From: Atherinomorus stipes
Lineage: Eukaryota; Chordata; Actinopteri; Atheriniformes; Atherinidae
NCBI GenBank assembly: GCA_023101725.1
Contig: JALJCO010012849.1
Coordinates: forward strand, 620,001-684,000
Direction of reading: 5' to 3'
DNA: 64,000 nt
This document shows positions 47,470-61,441 of this stretch, piece after piece (the first letter of the stretch is position 1; every line of letters starts with the position of its first letter). The notes beneath the pieces were generated by a model. That model did no database searches. It was not told the DNA's origin and saw only the letters and a program-made list of their open reading frames with translations. Position numbers and translations under genes: made by a program.

Positions 47470-49955
47470 AGCCAGTCTACAGAAATAATTACCTGGCATA
47501 ACAAACCAATGGATTCTTGAATCTCTTTTTGATTCAGTCGCTCATCTTGAGTTTGCACGGGGTGGTGGGTGACAGTGGAAAAGAAAAAACACTTAGCAGG
47601 AAGGAAAAAAATCCAGCACAAACAGGTTCAAAAAGCTCCATAACTCTGAGCCTGAATTTAAAACTGTATCCTGGATTTAGGAAGCCAGTGAACGGAAGTC
47701 ATAATTGAAGAAATATAATCTCTCCTCTTCAAAACCATTCTCATTATCTCCGTAATTCAATTGTAAATACATCTTTTCTTTATTTTGATAGAATCTGAAA
47801 CACAGGAATTATCCCTAAACCTTTTTCAGGCTTGATCTGCATGTTTCCAGGTCAGATTTTAGCATCTTTTTACTGGTTTGACTTTATTTCCCACAGAGGA
47901 GCATTAGGACTGTTCAGCATCTAAGATAAAACGCTTCTCTCTCAGATTAATAAGCTCCTTTTAGTTCCCTCTTTAGACAAAGACTGAACTGAAAAGGGGG
48001 TGAAGTTTGACAAAAATGAGGCTGCAAATAAAAGCTAACTCTGCTTTGAGTTTTCCTATAAACATGTAAATAGGAAGCAGTTTTATCAGCTTTATAAAGT
48101 GATTAAATGTGTATTTGAGTTTGTTGTTCACTATTAAATTTAGATGGAAGTGAACACACTGAATTTATCTCCCACCTTATGTCACAGAGATTCCCTCTCT
48201 GTGTAAAACTTTATCAGCAGTGGTGTTACTTTTCATCTGGATCTTAGCTGAATTGCTGACACCCTCAAGGTGTTGCCGTGACAACAGTTTGTAGCCACCG
48301 GTGTTCTGTATTTGGCTCTTACAGCACTTCAGGGCATGAGATTTGTGATAAGTGCAACATAAAGTATTTGTCGCACATGAATATTCTACACTAACATATG
48401 CTTCAGACTGCACACAGGAATATAATCTCACTTTATTAATAATGCGCTTCTGCTGGCGAGTTGCACCTGCCGCAGGTGAGCTGCTGTTTTGTGTTGAGCA
48501 GCTTTAAAAACAGAGGGAGAGTTTGGAGTAGTGTCTTTATTATAAATGTTTTACATTACATAAAAGTTACTCTGAAGTTTTGTGATCTGCGCATGAAATT
48601 AGTCCTTTTCAAACTAATCAACTCAGTATTGGAGATTTTCAAGGAAATGACTAATAACCTTAAAGTGAAGAGTTTTTCCTTTAAAAAAAATGTGTGAAAA
48701 ATGTGTTTGTTTAATAAGAAAAATGACAGAAAATAATGATTGGAGTATAGATACGCATCATTAAACCAGACTTGCACCACAAGTATTTCATTTTCCCTCA
48801 TGAGTGTCTGTTTTTGTTTTTTTGTTTGTTTTTTTTCAAAAGAAACAAAAAAGGGGAAGAAATATTTGTGCACTTAATCAAAGTCCAGGTTTGACTGAGG
48901 GAATAACCGTTGTGTCTGTGTTGATTTAATGAGCAAACTATGGGTATGAATCACTTCTGTCATTGCAGGTATTACAAGGCTGTGCCTTGGGCAGCCCGCC
49001 ATGACTGATAACTCAGATGATTACACTTTGCCAATGGGAGACGGAGGAAGAGCAGGAGGGATGAGAGGAGGAAGAGAGGATGGGCCGTAATGACACAAAT
49101 GATAATTACAGAATTACTAATACCTGAAATTTAAGACGAGTAGCTCTGCCCTCGGTCCCAGACAAAATATCCTTTAATCCCCCAACCATCAAAGATATTT
49201 AATGGCTGTATAATTGCAATATAAAGGAAATGGTATATTATACATTTACTTCACTGAGGCAGAAATATAATTACCTCTCTTAGAGGTAGGAATAAAACAA
49301 AGTAGAGTACGGTTAGTTTTTCTTTTCCCAGCCATCTTGGCCTCCATAAGCCCTACTGTAGCATGTTGGGGTGGTTTTTGCTGTCTGTGTGGCCACATGA
49401 ACCATGTCTCCTTCATATCAACCTTCATTAGCAGGACACATTGCCCTCATACATTAATATGGCACTGTATGTCACAGAGGCATATGGCCATTCCTGCGTG
49501 GATGGTGCCATTTTAATGAAGACAACCCTTTCATCACCTCACAGGACCTCAGGGTGCACAAACATATGTGATGCTTGTTTTTTTTTTTTTTCCATTAGAT
49601 TGGTAATAACCAGATATCTTCCAACCCAAAATACAACTGAATTAGCATTTACTAAAAACTAGGAAATGTTTTGCACGAGGCAGGTTTTATGGAAGGCAAG
49701 ATCACAGATTTTAATGTCATCATGTTATAGTATCATTTTAAATTAAATATTTTTTGTCTGTATTCAGTTTAAAGTGTAACTGCTACATTTACCTTTTAAG
49801 AGATGAGGTGTGTGGATATTTATGGGTATGCAGGAATAACCTCTCTGCTGATAAAACACCTTTGATTAGATATTGTAAATCAATCAAACGACTGTTGCAA
49901 ATGGAAATTCTGATGAGAATAATAGCAACAGGGTTTGAGTTTTTTCAAACATTAT
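47470..49955. other. No gene seen; candidate non-coding conserved stretch at 48960-49240
   Basis: Bases 48960-49240 are non-repetitive with clustered ATAATTACAGAATTACTAAT and TTTAATCCC words and could be regulatory. No exon is supported elsewhere. Confidence 0.35.
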
Positions 49956-49962
49956 ACTTTAA

Positions 49963-50968
49963 AGGTGCATTGCGCAAGTTTAAATGTTAAATTTTATTCT
50001 TTTCTTTCCTCCACATGCTCTTACAAATGCCAGATGTGTAGAATGAGCCGATCCGTCTGCACTGCGGTGGTCTCTGATACTGTTTCTGAATGCTCAATGT
50101 AAGAAATTCTGGTACGAAGCCTCAAGGGGGCGCTTGCGGAGGAGACGAGCTGCGTGTTCTCGTTCGTCTGGCCGTGCTGGTGTTGTGTATTCCGCCACCG
50201 CAGATCCGCGCATGTTCAGACAACACTGACTGCTACTAAAAGATGGAGAACAGGAGCCTCTCAAACCCCAACTCAGACTCCAGTGAGGAAAAGAAATGTT
50301 TTGTCTTTTGAGACAAAGAGAGCCAAACTGGAGTCTGACCCGTCCCCACGGCAGGGGGACGTTTTTTGGCACAACACCGGCGGCACCGGAGTGAGACGGG
50401 AGTAAACAACTGAGCAGCTTTTTTTCCTTTCTTTTTTTAATTGGAGGGAGCTCCGATCCCGTCTGGAAATAAAACGGGACCTGCATTTGGTTTTCTTCTT
50501 ACCAACAAGGTAAATGTGATGTATGACGGAAATAAGGATGCATAATATTGCAATGCTAAGTTTTTAGCATGGAAATGTGGCAATATGATAGCCATATGAC
50601 TGTTCCCGGGGAAGAGATGCACTCTTGTCAACTTGTTAAATTTAGTTGATGCGGTAGTTTTACATGGTAATCATGGTCTCAGCCTGTGAATTTAGATATT
50701 TGAACTACAAGCCAGCGTTAGCCTGTTGTTACCGTTAGCATACAGTCCGTCACTTTACTTAACGATCAAACAACTTGCAGATTTATAGCTATTACTTCAG
50801 TAGACATCGTGGCTTTAACTCTGGGCTCAGACTGAGTGTAATGTGGATTAAATTACAAAGCCACGCAGTCGAAGCAGCTCATGCATGTGCACGGCATTAG
50901 CGTCACTTCCACTTGTCGCCAGAGGGGGCGAACTTCTGGAAAAAAGCTGGAACTTGCGCTGTACTCCT
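49963..50968. mobile_element. TTAA-flanked MITE, AGGnnnAnnGCGCAAGTT ends
   Basis: TTAA at 49959-49962 and 50969-50972. Ends AGGTGCATTGCGCAAGTT and, inverted, AGGAGTACAGCGCAAGTT match at about 14 of 18. Length is about 1 kb. The 130-codon minus-strand frame at 50094-50486 lies inside and is not a recognisable transposase. Confidence 0.75.
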
Positions 50969-51439
50969 TTAATGTTGTTAATTTAGTGTTTTTTTCTTGG
51001 TCAAAAACATGCTATTTGGTCCCCACACTGCAGCACTGGTCAGTTTTTTTTTCATCCCAATTGTTTGGATATTTAACTCTAACAGATTATGTTCCTGCAA
51101 CGTTTTTCTCATGTTGACCACTCAAACGCCTTTTCTGTGCAGCCCATTTACAAATACACATTTGTTCAGTGCATATCCCATCACATGCCGATGATCACAC
51201 TGGAGCAACATGCTTTGCTCAAAGATGTTTGGACTCAGGGAAACAAAGAATTAACAATACGATTGGTAATTTTGAAAATGTAAAATTTGATTCATGTTGC
51301 CTCAATGATGATGATTCAGAATTTGCTAATACTGGAAATTCTGCCATCTAGCAACTGTTATTTATTTGACTAAGGAGCCAATGATCGATGAGGCACGTTT
51401 CCATTCTGTAAACAGATTGTTTTTGTTGAAATAAAGAAT

Positions 51440-51700
51440 ATTTCTTCTTTATAAGCAACACCACTGGTGCCTCCTAACAAAGGCTAATTAGCATCCATCT
51501 CACGTTCCGTTTCTATTCACATGTCTCTTGTTTCATCTCTTGCTCTGTCACTTTATCTCTTTTTTTCTTTGCGTCCTCCATGAATGTCCTCTGGAGTTTC
51601 TTTACTGAATCAGCCATGGTGCACACCCAAAACAGCCAGTATGCTGATATCCAGTTGCTGGTGCGTGATATGGTAGCGTAGTAAAACACAGCTGTCATGT
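51440..51700. repeat. Interspersed repeat, copy related to 12424-12690
   Basis: Shares CAGCCATGGTGCACnCnCAAA and CTGATATCCAGTTGCTGGTG with the earlier copy. Explains the minus-strand frame at 51513-51782. Confidence 0.5.
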
Positions 51701-53080
51701 AACAGAAAAAAAAAAGTTGTAAAATATGTTTTTTCAGCCAGAATGTGTCAATCAGTGAGTAATCAAAACAAGTTGGAAGCACACATCTTTAAGGTTGGAA
51801 ACATATGTAGTGTTTTAACAGAAAATAATACTTCATAATCCAAATGTATAAAGGAGATTTTGGTATTTGGCCAGATCAAACAGAATTTATTTATATAAGT
51901 AGTTTAAAATTTTTCATAACTGATAAGTAAAAGAAAACATTAAATCAGTGTATGATGTAAACCTTATTCCTTTTTAATGTCAAAAGCTTTTTAAAAAAAA
52001 TGTAGTTACAACTAGTGAGTACAGTCCGAATTTATCATAGTTAGGCACCACATGTTCAGTTCAGCTGTTATTACAAATAATATTAAAATGATTCCTTGTA
52101 GTTTTTCCTGAGCACATCTTTGAGATAATTACTAAATCAGTACTTCATATGTGAATCAACATTATCAGCTTGCTAATCATTAAATTGATGTATTCATGAT
52201 TGATGTATTCTTATAACCTTGAGAATTAAGGGTGCAAGAGCCCTTGCTATGTTTGGTATGCTGTAACTCAGAGGCTGTAAATGCTTTTCCATCAAATCAA
52301 AGTTGGTGTTAAGAGTTCGAATCAACAGGTCACAGAGGGCAAAACACTGTTTAGAGGATTACCAAGTAAATATTGTGTTCACATTAGAAATATATTTAAT
52401 TAATAAAAATAAAATTTATCTTAAAATAAGAGGAATGTTACTGGGATGTAATTAGTTATGCACTGATGCATGCATTATTATAAAGGGAACTAAAAGATTT
52501 TTTATGTATGAGTGGTGCGACCAGCGAAATTCACATCAGCAGGATCTGACATCACCCTGAAAATAAGGTCCTTGAAACTAAATGAGAGGCATGTCTGAGC
52601 TAATTGAGAATAGATTGAGGGAAGCGCAGTCAGCCTGGGGCTTAGTTAATGGGGCCTGTTGTTACCGGTGGGAGGAACATGCGTGACTGGGTTTTCTGTG
52701 TGACCTCTGTTGTGTTTCTGTTAAAACCAATACATGTTCTTAAAGGTAATTGAGGGTAAAAAAAATCTGTGTTATGACGATTGTGACAAAACTGGTAAGA
52801 TGCTCATGACATGTTATCAAGTCATGCCAATATTCCAAAGCTAGACGGTAAACATGGTGGGTGTAATATTAGAGCAACGTTTGCTGTAATTGTGTGAATG
52901 TTTTAGCATCCAATAATATAGCAGGAAACGAACTGTAACTGTTACTCCTCAGAGGTGGTTGCATGATTGTAGAATCTTATTATAGGTTACAAAAGGAATA
53001 AAATGGGCTAAATAGAATAAAAAAATGACAAAGTAAGAAAAACAGGAAGAGTGAGAGATTAAGGAGTAAAGAAACATGTT
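51701..53080. other. No gene seen
   Basis: AT-rich. Bases 52530-52700 are less AT-rich and non-repetitive (CTGAGCTAATTGAGAATAGA), possibly regulatory. Confidence 0.35.
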
Positions 53081-53082
53081 GA

Positions 53083-53567
53083 CGAGGTTTTAATAGTTTT
53101 GGATTTTCAATTAGTTTCAGTTTTTTTTTTGGTTTGTACTTTTTGCTTTTCAATTCAGTTAGTTTTAGTTAGCTTTTTTTTAGATTTGTTAATTGTTATT
53201 AGTTTTTATTTTTTGGAAAATGCTTAGTTTTAGTTAAGTTTTAATTTTTTTTTGTTTGTTTTTTTGGTTTTGTTTATTATATGTATTTATCTGGTGTGAC
53301 ATTCAAAATCATCTGAAAGTCCCTCACAGTAAAATCGGTACAGCAAAGTAAATACATTAAATAGGCCTGTGTATTAAACAATTTTACAAAGACTAAAACT
53401 AAGGATGTTTTTGCAATAATTTTAGTTAATTTTAGTTAGTTTTGTCATGACAAAATACAGTTTTAGTTTTTTTTTTTTTAAAGTGTCATTTCTATTTCTA
53501 TTTCAGTTATCGAAAATGTTTTTTAAATTTTTTTTAGTTTTTTTTAGTTAACTACAATAACCTTGGT
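53083..53567. mobile_element. TTTTAGTTAGTTTTAGTTA-rich element
   Basis: Repeated TTTTAGTTAG units are bounded by GAGGTTTTAATAGTTTTGG and ACTACAATAACCTTGG, which are weak inverted copies. This layout recurs in fish genomes. Classification is uncertain. Confidence 0.5.
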
Positions 53568-53979
53568 CGGTGACCAAGATCAGCTTCACTATGCAGCAGA
53601 TAATGTTGTGTTGCTGCAGTTGTGTTGTTTCTGAATGTTAATTGTGGATGTGCATTTGTGTGTTTATGCCGCTAGAATGTGTGCATTTGTATGAAGGGAT
53701 ATGACATGTAGAGGGGGTAACATTTTAGTTATGCTGATTTTTTAAGTGGTTTTGTGACATTACAGGAAGGAACTTTTATCTCAATGATAATAAGTGGTAT
53801 AATCACTGCTCATTTCTGTTAATGAGTTGTTTCAGTTGCAGACAACAGCTTGTGAGCAGCCTCACTACTGTACTGAACAACTGAGATTGTACTTAGGGCT
53901 CACTCTTCTCTCTACCCTGAGAACAACATAGCATGAAAATGATCTTTGTGTGAGTGTGGGGTCCTGCCACTATGCCTCT

Positions 53980-54070
53980 GAGGGATATTCCTTTGGTTGA
54001 ATAGTTAGTGCGCATGACTCTCCCCCTGTAGTCGGGGGACTGATTCCAGCCCGGGCTTTCCTTGTGTATC
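53980..54070 (+). repeat. Possible tRNA-derived SINE head
   Basis: An A-box-like TAGTTAGTGCG at 54002-54012 and a B-box-like GATTCCAGCCC at 54042-54052 are about 40 bases apart, as in tRNA-derived SINEs. No intact cloverleaf and no clear tail. Confidence 0.35.
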
Positions 54071-55214
54071 TGCCGCATTTGATTTTTAAAATTAAAGAGT
54101 TCGTTTGCAAAAACAGACAAACACCATTTAGACAGAACAGAGTTAAGTGCTTTTGCAAATACACTCTTAATTTACTTTTGAATATTTTTACCAAATCAAT
54201 CTCACTTGAAGAGTTTTAATGATGCAAAATGGAGATAGGAGGTTTGTACCTGACAGCGACAAAAGCAGTTAAGTCTGTTTTTCCACAATGGTGTTTGTCT
54301 GGCTTTGCAAATTAACTCTTCAATTGCAAAAAGATCCCAAAATCAGAGAAGGAAAAATAAAAGAAAATAAAGAAAAATAAGAAAAAAAAAAAAAACAAAA
54401 AAACGGCATCTCTTAAAATATGTTTCCAAAAGAAAAAAAAGCACCAATAATAAGAAGGATGATGTTTCAGGTTCCACTGAGGGTCAAACTCATTTGTAAC
54501 ATGTGGATGAAGTTCACAGAGTGGCTTAATTTACATTAACAGCATTTAAGCAAGATCATGATATGATCGCAAACTGCTGTGAAGGTGTGAGACCAAAACA
54601 GAAAAAAACAGATTGAGAGATAAGACTGAGAATGACGAAGTTTCTACAAATGTTTTATATTTTCAAGGGTGTACACAAACTAATAATTGAGCACAATCAT
54701 TGTATGATTTGACTCCCATATGAATAAAGTCAACTGCAGTCAGTGGGAGGAGCTGATATTACTGTTAAAATGTCTTAATAGAAATACACATGTAGTTCAA
54801 CAGGCACAATTCAATTTATTGCATTTTGCCTGACTGGAATTTTAAGTATTTGGGGGTCCAGTAGTTGCATTTTAGCTTGGAACTGGAAGACACCAGTGGG
54901 ATCCACGTACACACATCTACTGTCTGGATAAGTCTCACTAGAAGTGGTCTTCATGGAAAAGTTGTGGCCACAAAGCCTTAGCCCCGATGTGGGAACTAGG
55001 TGAAGCGACCTACATGAAAACAAGGAACTTAATTTGCTTAATTTTTTTAATCTCCCCGTATATTTGGTTTCATTTTACCTCCTGTTCCCTTGACTAGTCA
55101 GTCTGTATTCTGGTTCCTTTCACCTTCATCTCCTGTTGCCACATACCCTGACATCCTGTTCATGTCTCCACTCTTTTGTTAGTTCAGACTAGAATATATC
55201 ATCCATTTGCCTCT

Positions 55215-55246
<32 letters not shown>

Positions 55247-55900
55247 CTTTTAATTTTACCCAGTTCTTTTGGTAATTAATGGCTTTTTCCCATTTATGCA
55301 GTAAAAATGGCATTTCCATTGTAGGTTTATCCAGTTAAATTTGTGGACAAATGAGCAGGACAAGTTAGTGCCTGGAGTATTTGCAAACTGGGACAACTCA
55401 TTTTAAATATGTTTACAGATTATGGGACAGATAATTCCTTCCCATTGACAGATGGGAAGCCAGAAGGAGGTTCTTCATGTAACAGTGACCCCACACCTGT
55501 CTGAATTCATGATTTTACGCCAGTAATACCAGATGGTATTTTGAATACTGGTTACATGAAAATTAGCAACCTACTCTAACCCAAATTTTCATTAATGTAT
55601 CTGTGCAAAAATAATTTGAGATTAAATAAACATTCTCACTGAATAGTAACCTGCATACATTTATATTTATCCAAGTTTGTTTGTTTGTAATCATGTTTGT
55701 AATCAAATTTATTCATTAACAAAAGCAAATATGAAAAAAAAAAAAAATCACAGATAAAAAAGTAAAAGAATAACGAAAGGGTGTAGGCAGAAGCTAAAGC
55801 TTATATAGTGCCTACTCATCACTGACACGCAACAATAAAATAGAAAATAAAATAAACTGGAGTAAATTTTAAAATCAGAAAAAAATTTGCAACAATAACA
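54071..55900. other. No gene seen; (TA)n microsatellite at about 55217-55239
   Basis: A-rich tract at 54355-54410. A 70-codon minus-strand frame (54811-55023) is unrecognised. Nothing else supported. Confidence 0.45.
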
Positions 55901-55948
55901 TTACCACCAATCGTGATAAAACACTTATAAACTAACTAAACAAATGTC

Positions 55949-57055
55949 TCATTTATCATAATACTGCATTATTTTTAAATGTTTATACTTTCTTTTAAAC
56001 ACTTTCAAAGTACAGCTCGTTTTAATGTGGTCCAGACACCAGTTCCACAGCTTGACACCAGTGACAGAAATACAGTGAATCTTTGTTTGTCCAGACCTCG
56101 GATTTACTAAACATACATTTTCCTCTGAGTTCATCCATTCAGAGATATGGATAGATGTACTGACATGATGATAGCATAGTTAGTTAGTATAGTTTTCTAT
56201 GCATTTTAGGGGTTCGGGGGATTTGATACCCCCAAAATTTTCCGCCGCCTTTGCCCCCCCCCCCCCTTTATGCTACCTGCACCTTCTAGTGGGGCTGTCT
56301 AAATCCGGGCCTGCATTGTATTCTTTTCTGTCTATTGCATCTGTAATCTGTTCAATAAAGTCCACGAAAGCCAGTGAAGTGGTCCGTTTTTTTCTGAAGC
56401 CATATTGTTGCTCACAAAATACAGTATGTTGTGCTTTTCAATGAAGTTATTCAACCGTATAGAAAATATTTTTTTCCAGTATTTTTGATAATTGTGATAA
56501 TAATGATATAGCAGCAGATGTTGACAGCAGATGTTTTATGTAAAGGAACAACTTGAGCTATTTTCATGTTTTTTTAGAAATTTCCCAACAGTTGAAACAA
56601 GTTAAAGATATAAGCCAGAGCAATACAATTAATAATATGTTTAATCAGAAACATACTGTGCCCATTACAATCAATTGATTTCTTATTTTTGAATTTATCT
56701 ACTATATCAATCATTTCATTTTCATCTGTCTCTTTGATAAACATTGAATGCGCATTAATTTTAGCAATATTCGTAATTCCCTCAGTTGAAGCTGTTATGG
56801 AAATTTTTTCCTCCACACTAACAAAATACTCATTAAATTTATTAGAAATTATATTACTGTCTGTATCTGAATATAAATAAGGGATCATTTTAGAATTTGA
56901 TTTGTTTGTATAATCTCATTTATCACCTTCCATGTGTTATTCATGTTATTAATACTATTTTCTAGTATATTTCTCTAATACTGATTCTTTTCATTTATCA
57001 GAATACTAGTTAGTTTATTTTTGTAATTCTTATATTATTATGAAAAAATATCCAA
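55949..57055 (-). pseudogene. Decayed non-LTR retrotransposon ORF2 (reverse transcriptase region and C-terminus)
   Basis: On the minus strand the order is typical of a LINE ORF2. First comes a pre-RT stretch (NTWKVINEI-like, then SNKFNEYFVSVEEK, IVDKFKNKKSIDCNG). Next are KIAQVVPLHK and SQLSKILEKIF..RLNNFIEKHNI, then a QYGFRKNRTTSLALVDFIEQ-like run in a shifted frame. Finally, after a deletion of most of the polymerase, the end block GVKLWNWCLDHIKTSCTLKV. Stops, frameshifts and the internal deletion near 56145-56290 make it inactive. The clade is not certain; the pattern is not that of the L2 copies in this window. Confidence 0.75.
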
Positions 57056-60000
57056 GTTTGTCCTCATAAAACAAATATTAACTGTGCAAATATAATTAAA
57101 TTGCAAATTACTTCAGTATGACTGTGCAATGCTAAAGTTATAATGTCATAATGGAAAATCTACTAAAAGGACTGAATTTGAACTGCAATTCAAAATACAG
57201 CAATATACTGTTAAGATTATACAGTACTTTTTATAAATAGTGAAATTCTGGTGTCCCTTCTGACAGTTACATTAAGGATTTGAGCTTAGTTTGAAGTCAG
57301 AAAATATTTAATCTAACAGCTTTTCCCCCAACTTTTAAGGCAATGTTAAGAGATTCCACATGAAAAATGTGACATGAATGTTCAGTCATTTAAAGATGTT
57401 TGTCCGGACCGCCTTGTTGGACTTTCTTTGGCATCCTCGTGCTGTGTTGTTGGCTCAAGGCTCAATAAAAGTATCTTTTTCATCTTTCCAATCTAAACAG
57501 TTGCTCTGTATCCTCTTCACTTTCATCCCTCCTCTCAAAACTTTGGTCCTCCCATTTTGTGTCCTTTACTAACAAGGAACCCAACCGTAAAATGTGATCC
57601 AATAGCAGCAGGCATCACAATAGATGCAGTAAATCTGATTGTCCTGTTCCACCAGAGGAGACAGACAGAGAAAGATCAAGTAAATCTCTGTCTCTTTCTT
57701 CAGCGTAAGACTTCATGCACAATATCCAACATTTCTGTTTCACACAAAAACCTGAGCACATATGCTGTGTGAAAAATTAAAGAGGAAATAAATGTGTATG
57801 ACAGAGCTGCATAAGTACTGACCAATGGCAACACAAACTTACAAACGCTAACGTTGACAGAGCTGTGACAAAAACAAAACATGTTCAAGTCCTCTAAATA
57901 AAAATGTAACATTTAATGGCATTTTTACCCTCCAGTCATTATTCAATAATCTTTTTCAGTCAAACTTGTTAGTAGGGATAAATGTATCCAGTCCAGAGTG
58001 CAACATGATTGAATGAAATCAAAGACCATTGTTTTCTTAAGCTGTGATGTTGCCTCTTCTGAATGGTGTCTTAAAGTTGAATGCTACAAGTTTTATTCCT
58101 CCCCACCAGTAGGTGGCGTCCTCAGTTAGCATTAGCAACATTACAGAACCAGCAAACTGTTAATTAGCATTGCAGATATTTAACTGACTTGTCCAGGAGG
58201 AAAGTAGAAATCTCTGCTGGGCTTTTGAGCCCATTTGCTATTTTCACTCTAATCCTGCTTTGTTTTTATCTGCTTGAATTTGAGTAATTAATACACAGAG
58301 CAATTGAGCTAGCAACTCCTTAGCTAATGCTAATAGCGCAAAATCCTTTAATGTAGTAGACATTGGCATTGCAATCAGATGTAAATATTTATACATTTGG
58401 GACCCGTCAAAATTGATAAAACAATTATTTATATACAATTTTTTTAGTGAAATCAATACTTTTATTCTGCACCCCTCTAGACGTTTGATGGATGTATTAC
58501 TTTTGAACTGTTTTGGTGAAAAAGTTGTTGCCATGACCTTTAACTAAAATAAATTGATCTAGTTTTGCATTATCGGTTAAACAAAATGTTATACATCAAA
58601 TTATGAAGTCAAATATTGAAAGTTACATCAATCAAATTATGAATTAATGCGAAAAATAAATGATGAAAACGTCATCTCAAACAAGTTTCCCTTCAGGTAC
58701 TGATAAAGTGTTTATTTTGAATTTGATTTTATTTCATTTCTCATGACCGTAACTGATTTTACAGCCCTGTTTATTACAGCCAGAGCTGTGCAACACCTCC
58801 CTTCCTACTCCCTGAGAAACTCCTATTAAATCAATGCCAGATAAGATTCCACCTTGAAACTCAGTTCATCTGACTCATATTGATGGTACATCAACACCAC
58901 TGTTTCCATGCAGCATTCTGGGGTTAAAACACTGCATTTCATAACTTCTATTTCCAGCCAAAGGCATCATCACAGCTGTGTTTTGCTTTAAGACACCACA
59001 TCACAAGCCAGGAGCTGGATATCTGCATACCAGCAGGTTTGCTTGTGCACCATGGCCGAGCCTGCAAAGAAACCCAAGAAGATATTATCTGGGGAAGGGA
59101 AAAAAAAAAGAAAGAGAAAGTGACAGACCAAGAGACATGAGACGAGTCGGCATTGGACTGGCTTTTACTTGCTGGAGATTTTGGTCAGATGTGCTGAAAT
59201 GCTGCAATGTTTTCCTAAAAAACAGTCATTCATGCAGGCGCACCTGTTTTTGTTACATACTGTAGATCATCATGAGGAACATTTTGGTCTATAAAACATG
59301 GTGAAAAATGTCAAAATCATGTCATCAGCACTTTAATCATTCTATGTAAATAAATTTCAGAAATTTCTAATCAATGCTGTGACCCACTCTCAAACCCAAA
59401 CTATTAAAGAACAAGACAATCTGTTACAATGATATTTTGTAATCTATTGTGATTAAGTACAGTATCTTTGTAGACGCCTCTTCCATTAAAAGTTTCTCAG
59501 CTTTTTGACACAAATGTCTCATTGTTTGATTTACAGGTTCCGCAAAGTCTGAGTCACTGCTCCCCGCGCATGCTCATCTCCAGTACTTTTTGTAATTATG
59601 CTTGTTTTCATAACTTTGATTCACTGTGCAGACCGCCTCGTATCATTATTAACCTCTCGCTTTTCAGTCCCTCGTTCAGTGGAACAAAAGAACAACGGTG
59701 AACAGAAGCGGAAAGAAAGGACAACTTATGTCTCCATCCAGCTCTGCTCATTCATCAGTATTCAGGAGAGGGAGGAGAAAGAGACGAGGGGTTGTAATCC
59801 ACACTGTACACCTTTGGACGATATACAAGTAGCGCGGTTGTTATTAAGGCGGATCCACCCAGAGGAAAAGGAACATGAGGTTACAATTTGCACATGCTTC
59901 GTGTAAATGTGTCGTTTTAACATCACGCTTGTGGCATCAGTGTGATCTAAATCCCCTGCAGGTGAAAAATTAATTTCCTTCTCCTCACATCTCTGATTGT

Positions 60001-61060
60001 GCAGTGGAAGACAGATGAAAGGCTACTTGAAGGACGACGATTCAAGAGATACTGTCAGACCCTCTGATTGGTTTGACACATGGCTCATCTGGGGCCGCGT
60101 GCAGCGGCGTTCGCTGAGTGCTTTCCATGAAAAAGGATGTGGAAGACATTTTATGTCAGTCAGCCAGAGGAGACGACGGCACTTTCAAAGCAAGGGGTTT
60201 CGAGGTCATATAGTTTCAAACGGTTGATTATTTTTAGAGGCAATTATGCAGATATGTTTATTCCCATTTTTAGTGAGCGGAGCTGTTGAATGGCCGCCTT
60301 TCATGGCCTTGTCAAAGAAGAAATTAAGATTAAAGCAGACCAAAAGATATTCATCAGAAATAGCTTAAAATGGTTGATCAGCTATCACAAAATGAAGCTT
60401 ATGTGGATACAATGAAGGATTTAGAAAATGTGCTATTATCTAATGAAAGACAAGTCGCACAGCTAAATAATCCTGTTTTCAATATATTATCCTTAAATTA
60501 GGCATACTGTGCCCTCCTTTCCTTTTTTATTTAAAAAGAAACAAAAAAAAACGAGTTCAAACACCTTCCTAGTTGAAGGTCTGAGACATGTTTTGGCCAA
60601 AACATGAAAGAAATGGGACAAGACTTTCTTTTTTAAGCTATGAATTTAACCTTTTTCAATTGAGCAGCCATGCAAATATAATTTTAGCACCAATTACGCT
60701 CCATAACCATCCGAGCTGGTTATCAGAGGGAATAAAGTAGATACCTGTTCTTCGTCTCCCTGTACCTGTTCTCGATCTCCTGTTTTTCAAATGTGCCACT
60801 TGTGAAACATGCCAGGTTACAAAAAGTGGTGAACAACCACTCAAAACAATTCCAAAGCACTTGAAATGCCAGCTTTCACCATTATTCAATCATCGATATT
60901 GATTTTGAGACATGCCACGATTTGCAAATGGAAGTATAAACCAAATACAACTCAGAAAGTCACATTTCCGTCCATCATTCTGCAGCTTTCACGACAGTAG
61001 AGCAAGGTTTTAGGGCTAATTTTTGCTGCCTTTTCAGACATTTACATGGATGTTTGCCAA
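57056..61060. other. No proven gene
   Basis: A start codon in strong context at 59051 opens a 23-codon Lys-rich frame (see findings). Bases 58940-60240 are less AT-rich than their surroundings and look non-repetitive. The frame at 59598-59906 has no recognisable domain. Confidence 0.35.
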
Positions 61061-61066
61061 CAAACT

Positions 61067-61440
61067 TTAGTGGGTGCTGCATGTATGGTTGTTAGGTACT
61101 ACATCCACTAGAGGGCAGTGCAGAGTTCACCTCTGAGTTCTGATGTCATTAGCGATCTACAGCAGCAAACATGGCGGCAATGGGCAAAATCACGATGTTA
61201 CATATGCAATGGCCGAGATAAAAACGAACAGTGCAATTGACAGATTGGTCTGTATGGTCCTTAAAAACATAGTGACTCCGTCTTTGTTCCTTTCGCTGGT
61301 TGTATGTAAGCTATATTGCTCAAGATTGCCCCCATAGTTTCCAGAAGTACTGCTCTATTTGCACCTTCGGGGTACAAAAGCTCTCTGAAATACACTTGTG
61401 AACGCAGCTGTACATGTATCCACATTTATCACTGAACATT
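61067..61440. mobile_element. MITE related to 34778-35326, diverged copy 3
   Basis: Shares CCACTAGAGGGCAGTGC, AACATGGCGGCAATG and TTCCAGAAGTACTGCTC with copies 1 and 2. The right flank contains TTAA (61438-61441). Confidence 0.55.
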
Positions 61441-61441
61441 A

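Noticed and set aside
50094..50486. 130-codon minus-strand frame
   Set aside because: Inside the 49963-50968 MITE, with no transposase motif.
54000..54070. Functional tRNA gene
   Set aside because: A- and B-box-like words are present but no cloverleaf can be drawn; at best a SINE head.
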